Source: Cotesia glomerata
Lineage: Eukaryota > Arthropoda > Insecta > Hymenoptera > Braconidae
Length of the DNA: 64,000 nucleotides
NCBI RefSeq assembly: GCF_020080835.1
Contig: NC_058160.1
Coordinates: forward strand, 24,167,152-24,231,151
Direction: 5' to 3'
Shown here piece after piece: positions 57,801 through 64,000 of the stretch. Numbering within the stretch: the stretch's first letter is position 1; each line of letters begins with the position of its first letter. A model generated the notes under the pieces. It made no database searches. It was not told the DNA's origin and saw only the letters and a program-made list of their open reading frames with translations. The position numbers and the translations under genes are program-made.

Positions 57801-60681
57801 AAATCAATTATCTAAAAATTTATAATTCAAAAATTATATTTATTAATTTATTAGAGTCGATTTGTTTTATTTAATTAAAATAAAATTGCAAGTGTCAATA
57901 ACTGGGTCTTTTACCTTAGTTAATATTTATAAAAAAAAAAAAAAAAAAAAGTAAGTAAAATAAAAATTACTTGAGTATCGCAGAATTAGCGTAAGCATCG
58001 AAAAATTTAATTTTTCCATCTTTGTTATTATTCTCGACGTGTTTTTTAAGTTTATTAATTATTTCCTTAACATCCTCAGGTAAATTATCAGGCATTCGAC
58101 AATCGCTTTTATCCCCGTCCTCGCCCTCCGAAGACGTACCAGCAACAACAGATCGTGACTTGTTCGAATCCACGGTATCTCTACTGTCATCATCATCAGC
58201 CTTGCCATCATTAACGACACTTTCAATAGCATTATCAACATTACTATCTTTAACCGTTAACTTTTTTCCATTGTCTAATTTTTTATTATCATCTAAACCA
58301 TTAGTCACTGGCTTTTTACTAATTTTTTTCGCAACATCTTTTGTTTTTATAACATCACAGGATAATTTTTTTCTTTGCTCTTGATTAGTATCAGACGAAA
58401 TATCAACTTCCATGTGATCTCGTTTATCATCAGTATTCTTCTGTTTATTTAAACTATCTACAGTCGACTCCTCGGTTAACTTCTTTTTTTTCTTAATCAT
58501 ATTATCATAATTAACTTTTTTCTCTCCATTTTCATCTAATTTTGATTTCTAAAATAAAATTATATTTAATTATATATACTATGTCACTGTGAATGCATAC
58601 AAACATCTAGACTAATTGAGGGATAAATACTTTGGGAGCTGGCTCAACAATTTCTTCATCATCTTCTTCAGATGAGCTGGCTAATCGACTATCTCTTCTT
58701 TTAGGCGGCGGGCTGTTACTATCTTCGTCATCATCACTACTCTCGCTGCTGCTTGATTCATTATTAGTATGATTAAGAGTACGTGCCAGAGAAACTTCTC
58801 CTTCTTTAACAGCAAATTCTAACTTCCCCCAATTGATGTAGAAACCTCCGTGTGCTGTTGTTACTCCGAGAGGGACTATTTCATCATACTGTTTTAAAAT
58901 AAATCATTTTATTAGCGTTAAATAATAATAAAATTTATAGTTCAAGAAAATTTTTAATAAAAAAAAACTTACAGCATCTGTGTTATCAATAAACGAATCA
59001 TTTTCATCATAACCAGCTCCAAGATCAACATCGTCATCATATTTTTTCTTATTCTTCTTCATTACATTGCTCGTACCCTAGAAACAAGTTTCATTAATTT
59101 TAATTATTTATTTATTTATTTATTTAAAAAAAAAAAAAATCTCTTTTAAGGGGGAACACCACTGCGACGATCGAAAAAAAGAGGTGATTTTCGGGAATTA
59201 TTTTGACAGGGAAAATAAAGGAATTTGGGAATCGGGTTTTTTTATTTTATTAAGGGTACATTAAAGATTATTACCCTAAATTTTTATTAAAAAATATTTA
59301 ATTATTATAAAGTTATTAACAGTCTCGTGGAGCACTGGAGAAAATTTCCCCCCTCCACGGTCGGTTCGATAACTCGAAAACAGATCATCTGAAAATAAAA
59401 ACCCAAATTGCTTTTTAATCAGTAAGGATGTAGTGATCGTCGCACGTACGGAATTTGAAAAATTTTTATTTTAAAGATTTTTTTAGCCGGGTTAAAACAA
59501 AAAAAAAAACAGTAAGAATAGTGAGAAAATTTTCAATCAGTCGCCATTTTTTTTTAAATTAAAATTTTCAAAATTCCGTACGTGCGACAATAATTACGTC
59601 TTTACTAATTAAAAAGCAATTTGGGTTTTTATTTTCAGATGATCCGTTTTTGAGTTATCGAACCGACCATGGAGGGGGAAATTTTTTCTAGTGCTCTACG
59701 AGATTGTTAATAACTATGTAATAATTAAATATTTTTTAATAAAAATTAAGGGTAATAATCTTTAATGTACCCTTAATAAAATAAAAAAAAATTCGATCCC
59801 CAAATTCCTTTATTTTTCCTGTCAAAAAAATTCCCGAAAATTATCTCTTTTTTTCGATCGTCACAGTGGTATTCCCTCTTAATAAAAAAAATACATACAT
59901 ATTTAGCTTCAAATTTTCTAGCAATTATCCGCTCCTTCTCATCATCATCATCATCGAACGGGTCCAGCCCATTGGTATTTTTGTTCTCCTTACTCCTCTT
60001 TTTCTATAAAAAAAAAAAAAAAAAATAAATAAAAAAACAAAATAAATAAGATTGCAGTGAAAATAAATACAAGTCGCGATTCCCAATTCTTATTTATCCA
60101 ACCGTAAAATTACCCGGTTCGCAATATCCCACTTCAAATCCACCGCGCTAGAAATATATATATATATATTCATCTAAGATCATGTGTCATATATTCGACT
60201 TAGGGCAATAACCCGCCTCGAAGACTCTCTTTCTCATATCACCAGTATACAGCCGCACATAGCACGAAATTGTGATTTAAATCCATAATAATAAATAGTA
60301 AATTGCATTCGCTCGAGTATCGTCGCACTCCATACCGTACTTTCACCGCCCATCTTAAACTTAAATTCACCTTATTTTCTTCAACAATTTATCGCTAAAA
60401 TATTTTCTCAAAAAAAAAAAAATATTAATCTCACGGAATATTATTTTTTAATTTAAAATCTAAGTTATTACTTTATAATTTAAATATTTAAATATTTAAT
60501 TTCAAATTCCGTGGTAGCATGCATGTATAAATTATACTTATAATAAAAAGATAAATGTGTAAATTAACTAGTAAAAGATGAGCAAAATGTACGAAAGTAT
60601 CAGGAAAACATGGATGTACTGTCGTTATACCTGTCTCGCGTATATTTAAACTTATATTACAGTTATAAACTTTCCAATCTC

Positions 60682-60731
<50 letters not shown>

Positions 60732-62489
60732 CTCAATGTCTATATATATAGCTATATATATATATATATATATATATATAGCATATATATATATATATAT
60801 ATGCTATATATATACACAGTCGTATTGTAGAACTACCGTCACTTTATACAATACATCGGGGAACCAGCTCTTTCAGCATGCTCTTCTGATAAGAGGACGC
60901 CGAATCGATGGGCGTCTTTCATCAGACCGCTTTTATTTACCTCATTGACAATTCGTAAATACATCATTCAAGTTAAACTTTGCTTCCTAAAATAAAATCG
61001 AGTATTTACAATAAAACAAAACTAAATTTAACTTATCATAAATTATTTTTAAAAAAAATTAAGCAATTAATTTTCCTGATTAAATTAAAACTAAAATCGT
61101 TATCAAAGCGCAATTTGTTATCAGCAAACAAATCGCCTGAAAAATGTTTTTTAATCATTAATTACGAATAATTAACTAACAATAAATGATAATAAATATA
61201 CGGCGTAAATATACGAACCAGCGAAACACAAACATAAAAAAATAATTTATATTATAAAATGTTACGCATGCATGGTCACGTTAATCCGCATAATAATAGC
61301 AGGGTTTAGTGTCCTTCTTTCGTAGTACATACATATAGCGAAAGGAAATTACAATTCAAGTATCATTACACACATACAGACGTAAATCTGTGTATGCAAA
61401 AGGTGTAAGGCTCTCGATACAATACAAGGTGCAAGTATGTGTGCATATGCAGTGCACAGTGTTTAGATAAACGAGATATATCGTAGAGATGAGAAGGAGT
61501 CTCTTGGTATATATCTAGATTGCACTAGGCAGATGGAGCAGATGTTTTATTACAAATGACCATGCTAAAGACATTGACAACCCACTGAGCTAAATATTAA
61601 TATTAATATTAAAATCAAGTACAGTAAATTTCCAAGAATGCCATAATAATAATAATAATCATTATTATATATTTAACTGCTGAAACAAGCAAATACCGGA
61701 TGTTATTTTATAAATTAAAGGATTATTTTTTTGTTTAGTCCATTAATCTGTCAAGTAAAACTGCATTAAATCGATCTGAGCCTCTAGTCTTCAACTTGTG
61801 CCAACTGAAGGTTTACTACACAACACACATATACATCTTGTCTTCTATGTATGTGTATATATACAAGACAACATACAACATATATGTAATAAGAACGACT
61901 GACGCCACGTAGTAACAATGAAAAAAAAAAAATATAAAAATAATTATTTTCCGTAGCTATCTTAATATTTTTAACAAAATAGATAAATTTATAAAATTCT
62001 AGTAAACTAGATGCTTATCATCAGAGTAATTATTAGCAGCAGTAGAAAGAATGAAAAAAAATATGAAGTAAAATAAAAATTAAAGCTTGCTGAGGTGAAA
62101 TGGAATCCATAGTTTTTGCGCGATCAAGAGTTTAACCAGCAAGACAATAATTTCTAGCCGAGATAACCACAATCCGGTGTCAGAGGCTTACGCGAGGTTT
62201 GTTTATCATCGGGCTCGTAGGCGGCAAGAGTACCACCGTTATTCGGGAATATAATATTATTATTTAGGCAGTGATAACCTTTTTAGATACTGACCTCGGC
62301 GGATTTTAGGAGCTGAGTGTAGTTAAACTCAGCGTATGCCGTCTCGTTCTTGTCATCCAGACAGAGCTCTAAGCGTATGGAGGGCGCGAGCTGTTTGCCC
62401 TTTTCTCTTTTTTTCTCCTTAGTTGCGTTACCCAAGGAACCCGCTGATTCCAGGCTCTGTGTCGGCACTCGTTTTACACCTTCGGACAT
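53637..62489 (-). CDS. UBN1: Ubinuclein / yemanuclein, HIRA-complex histone H3.3 chaperone subunit
   Basis: Ten exons join in frame: 62295-62489, 59899-60003, 58973-59077, 58631-58888, 57971-58548, 57504-57665, 57309-57389, 56723-56830, 55620-55796, 53637-54891. They encode 1,007 residues, near Drosophila Yemanuclein and somewhat shorter than human UBN1. Residues about 38-62 (SIRLELCL..AYAEFNYTQLL) match the N-terminal HIRA-binding region; an acidic DPFDDDDDDEKE run follows; about 114-160 is the Hpc2-related domain (DLGAGYDENDSFIDN, YDEIVP, GGFYINWGKLEF) that grips H3.3. Residues about 365-600 match the ubinuclein middle domain (KIKFFDAYANSAIL, VYTNLAPLMSCSKNTLSNRI, PLWPKGWVTIETLLKY). The C-terminus is Ser/Lys-rich and disordered-looking. 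It scaffolds HIRA for replication-independent H3.3-H4 deposition in the nucleus. Introns 2 and 8 each contain a transposon. Confidence 0.96.
55620..55796 (-). CDS. UBN1: Ubinuclein exon 9
   Basis: Acceptor TTTATTAG, donor GTAAGC. Encodes AVCDIATVWRQYYKVRKPRK, the segment ending ESKILPLWPKGWVTIETLLK and STPETP; the WP.GW motif is typical of the end of the ubinuclein middle domain. Confidence 0.95.
55904..56697. mobile_element. 794-bp piggyBac-like MITE in ubinuclein intron 8, carrying a nested MITE
   Basis: Left end TTAACCCATAGTGGTCATTA; reversed right end TTAACCCGTAATGGTCACAC, with TTAA at 55900-55903 and 56698-56701. GTGGTCAT.(A/C)TGGGTCTAG subterminal repeats recur at both ends (the right copy reversed, near 56640-56670). 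TTAA target and CCC..GGTCA ends are piggyBac-type. No transposase ORF. A TA-flanked element at 55971-56246 is inserted inside. Confidence 0.88.
55971..56246. mobile_element. 276-bp TA-flanked MITE nested in the piggyBac-like element
   Basis: Perfect 35-bp terminal inverted repeats starting CACGGAAAAAAGAAAACTCG and running to TTACAGTATA; TA at 55969-55970 and 56247-56248. Long perfect ends suggest a rather recent insertion. Confidence 0.93.
56723..56830 (-). CDS. UBN1: Ubinuclein exon 8
   Basis: Acceptor ATTTTCAG, donor GTAAGA. Encodes a polar Ser/Asp linker then KSNFPRKRFPWTSEAK; the KRF.W motif is shared with UBN1/UBN2. Confidence 0.93.
57309..57389 (-). CDS. UBN1: Ubinuclein exon 7
   Basis: Acceptor GTTTCAG, donor GTAAGA. 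Encodes LKAIIEQLMPAAVSKFEEEC and RRVAED, helical part of the middle domain. Confidence 0.93.
57504..57665 (-). CDS. UBN1: Ubinuclein exon 6
   Basis: Acceptor TAACTTAG, donor GTAGAA (weak but frame-preserving). Encodes LDTKLRQMDSPAVRNQVYTN, LAPLMSCSKNTLSNRIKKLS and a charged helix; the CSK.TL..R.KKL motif is conserved in UBN1/UBN2. Confidence 0.93.
57971..58548 (-). CDS. UBN1: Ubinuclein exon 5
   Basis: Acceptor ATTTTAG, donor GTAATT. Encodes a long Lys/Asp/Ser-rich linker (residues about 222-395), then LPEDVKEIINKLKKHVENNN and KIKFFDAYANSAIL at the start of the middle domain. A Met at 58498-58500 inside it is not the start. Confidence 0.94.
58631..58888 (-). CDS. UBN1: Ubinuclein exon 4 (second half of Hpc2-related domain)
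   Basis: Acceptor TTAAAACAG, donor GTATTT. Encodes YDEIVPLGVTTAHGGFYINW and GKLEF, the H3.3-contacting end of the Hpc2-related domain, then a Ser/Asp/Glu-rich stretch with PPPKRRDSR. Confidence 0.95.
58973..59077 (-). CDS. UBN1: Ubinuclein exon 3 (first half of Hpc2-related domain)
   Basis: Acceptor GTTTCTAG, donor GTAAGT. Encodes GTSNVMKKNKKKYDDDVDLG and AGYDENDSFIDNTDA; the GYDE.DSFIDN core is the family signature. Confidence 0.96.
59150..59878. mobile_element. 729-bp TTAA-flanked foldback element in ubinuclein intron 2
   Basis: Left end GGGGGAACACCACTGCGACG, reversed right end GAGGGAATACCACTGTGACG, with TTAA at 59146-59149 and 59879-59882. The two arms (about 59150-59478 and 59548-59878) are inverted copies of each other almost throughout, around a loop of about 70 bases. 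No ORF. In the ubinuclein pre-mRNA it would fold into a hairpin of some 330 bp. Confidence 0.92.
59899..60003 (-). CDS. UBN1: Ubinuclein exon 2 (acidic segment)
   Basis: Acceptor TTTTTATAG, donor GTATGT, phase 0 both sides. Encodes KKRSKENKNTNGLDPFDDDD and the rest EKERIIARKFEAKY; the DPF..DE...IARKFE.KY pattern is found in UBN1 just before the Hpc2-related domain. Confidence 0.95.
60004..62294 (-). other. 2.3-kb ubinuclein intron 1
   Basis: GTCAGT donor, TATAG acceptor. Apart from the AT microsatellites (60150-60170 and 60686-60812) and small ATT repeats near 61590-61670, nothing is recognised. Confidence 0.75.
60686..60812. repeat. Compound (AT)n microsatellite with GCTATA palindromes
   Basis: Several AT runs separated by GCTATATA/TATAGC units; lies in ubinuclein intron 1. 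IYIYIY ORFs over it are artefacts. Confidence 0.92.
62295..62489 (-). CDS. UBN1: Ubinuclein exon 1 (start and HIRA-binding region)
   Basis: ATG at 62487-62489; donor GAG|GTCAGT. Encodes MSEGVKRVPTQSLESAGSLG, a Lys-rich run, then APSIRLELCLDD and AYAEFNYTQLLKSAE, the N-terminal motif by which ubinuclein contacts HIRA. Chosen as start because the frame is open, the surroundings turn GC-richer upstream, and no in-frame ATG precedes it closely. Confidence 0.93.
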
Positions 62490-62999
62490 TATTATACATA
62501 TGGCACGTCACTATTTTAATTAGATCACGGACTATCACGGGCACTGCAATAAACCACTTGGGGACACAACAACGTGGTCCTTCTTTTTAAACAATGTACC
62601 GACATGAACACCATTCGGACCAGTTGTAGCAGCACGTCGGCTATCTTCAGTTTTCAGTAAAGACTGTTTTTAGAGTGCGCTAGTAGTACTCACCAAAGAC
62701 CACTACCGTCAACCTTTTCTAATGTGTGTATTACTGTGTACTAAGCGGCCATCCTACTTGCATTGTTATTATTAAATAATCCATGTTTATTTACTAATTT
62801 TATCATTAGCGGGAGGTTAAATTTTTATTGTTACGATTTTAATTTTTTACTTATTGAATATGATTTCAGCGTGATAATTTATTGAAAGTTTTAGGTTATA
62901 AAAAAATTTTTTTTACCAATAAAATATTTTACTGATGTTTAATTTATTCGTTATTTAACTATACAACTACTTTCACTTCTATTTTAAAATAAAAAACTT
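62490..62999. other. Ubinuclein 5' flank / promoter side
   Basis: The first ~270 bases upstream of the ATG are GC-richer than surrounding DNA, as expected of a 5' UTR and promoter; no TATA box at a convincing place. Beyond about 62.76 kb it becomes AT-rich. No divergent gene is visible. Confidence 0.5.
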
Positions 63000-63840
63000 A
63001 TTAAATTGTTCTATGACATTAAAGTTAGCAGTTACTTGATTATTTTTTAGTTTTTTTTTTTTTGACAAATAAATTTGTTCCGAAAAGTTATTTAAAAAAA
63101 ATTGCATTTTTTATTTTTTTAAATTTCTACATGTCAATTTTTTTTTTTATAATTTCTTTTGCCATAATTTATTTATCAAAAAAATTTTTTAAATTATCAA
63201 ATATCTGCTAAATTAATTTTCATAATTGTTTTATGAAAATTAAGTTAGCCGACATTTAAAAATTTTTAGAATTATTTTTATTGAAAAAATTAAAAAAAAA
63301 AATGTCACTTGTAAAAAACTTCATAAACTGTAAGTGAAATTTTTTAAAAATAGTTTTTTGTTTTAATTTAATTATTAAAAAAAAATCAAATAATTAAAAA
63401 CGTCGGATAACTTTAGTATCATAATTGTTTTTTGTAACTTTGAATATAAATATTCTTGTTAAAATTAATTTAGCAGATATTTGATAACTTTAAGAATATT
63501 TTTAACAAAAAAAAAATAAGAAAAAGAATTGACATGTAGAAATTAAAAAAAAATTAAAAATCCAATTTTTTAAAAATAATTTTTTGGACAAAATTTTTGT
63601 GTTAAATAAAATTAAAAAATTGTCAAGTGATTGTTAACTTATGAAAATTAATTCAGCAGATACTCCAAAATTTTTAGAAATTTTTTAACAAATAATTATG
63701 GCAAAAAAAATTGACATGTAGAAATTAAAAAAAATTAAAAATGCAATTTTTTAGAAATAATTTTTCAAAACAAATTTGTTTGTTAAAAAAAATTAAAAAA
63801 TTATCTAGTGATTGCTAACTTTAATCTCATATATTCTTAC
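63000..63840. repeat. AT-rich inverted-repeat array
   Basis: A module with TGCATTTTTTATTTTTTTAA, CTACATGTCAATTTTTTT, GCCATAATT and ATATCTGCTAAATTAATTTT appears near 63050-63230. It recurs inverted at about 63450-63600 and again at 63640-63830 (AATTGACATGTAGAAATT). Between them lie TTAAGTTAGCCGACA and GTCGGATAACTTTAGTATCA words, themselves inverted. Related phrases occur at 50.5-52.5 kb. Class unknown. Confidence 0.6.
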
Positions 63841-64000
63841 ATTCATTAATATTAAATGTAAAATTTTACCAACACAGTTGTTCATTTTTTTTATTTAATT
63901 GTCACAGACCACTTTGAAAAATATTCTACAGCGGAAATGGTTAATTATTGAATTGATTTCAAATTTAATATATTATTTTTAATTTAAAGAATTGTTATAA

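Noticed and set aside
58022..58384. 120-codon + strand ORF
   Set aside because: Shadow of ubinuclein exon 5 on the opposite strand.

Overview
The window is AT-rich animal nuclear DNA and reads as insect. The genes have spliced structures with GT-AG introns from 58 bp to over 12 kb, there is one eukaryotic tRNA-Glu, and the rest is dense with short inverted-repeat transposons (MITEs), a Helitron and a decayed non-LTR retrotransposon. The products look like insect versions of a membrane dipeptidase, REPTOR-BP/CREBL2 and ubinuclein/yemanuclein. A hymenopteran, perhaps a parasitoid wasp, fits the base composition and repeat style, but the order is inference, not proof.

Layout. About 1-25.9 kb (+ strand) is the 3' half of a membrane dipeptidase (M19) gene. 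Its last three coding exons lie at 3363-3438, 15600-15735 and 25770-25889, separated by introns of about 12.2 and 10.0 kb; upstream exons lie outside the window. These introns hold an antisense tRNA-Glu(CUC), nested MITEs, two copies of a CA-microsatellite-bearing repeat, and a 5'-truncated LINE. About 25.9-34.6 kb is a convergent intergenic region with a TA-flanked 862-bp element of strange internal structure and a 675-bp Helitron. About 34.6-51.6 kb (- strand) is a complete four-exon gene for a 119-residue bZIP protein of the REPTOR-BP/CREBL2 family with a 12.5-kb first intron and a possible second, internal promoter. At 52.6-52.8 kb (+ strand) is a possible two-exon small gene of unknown function. 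About 53.6-62.5 kb (- strand) is a complete ten-exon ubinuclein gene (1,007 residues), the HIRA-complex histone H3.3 chaperone subunit. About 62.5-64 kb is its promoter side plus an AT-rich inverted-repeat array.

The three protein genes do different jobs (extracellular dipeptide hydrolysis, TORC1-linked transcription, replication-independent H3.3 deposition) and I see no functional cluster. No CRISPR, operon or viral gene was seen. The most distinctive content is the transposon fauna: TTAA-flanked elements of two end types, TA-flanked elements sharing CACGG(A/G)AAA ends, several nested insertions, and a 729-bp near-perfect foldback inside a ubinuclein intron.
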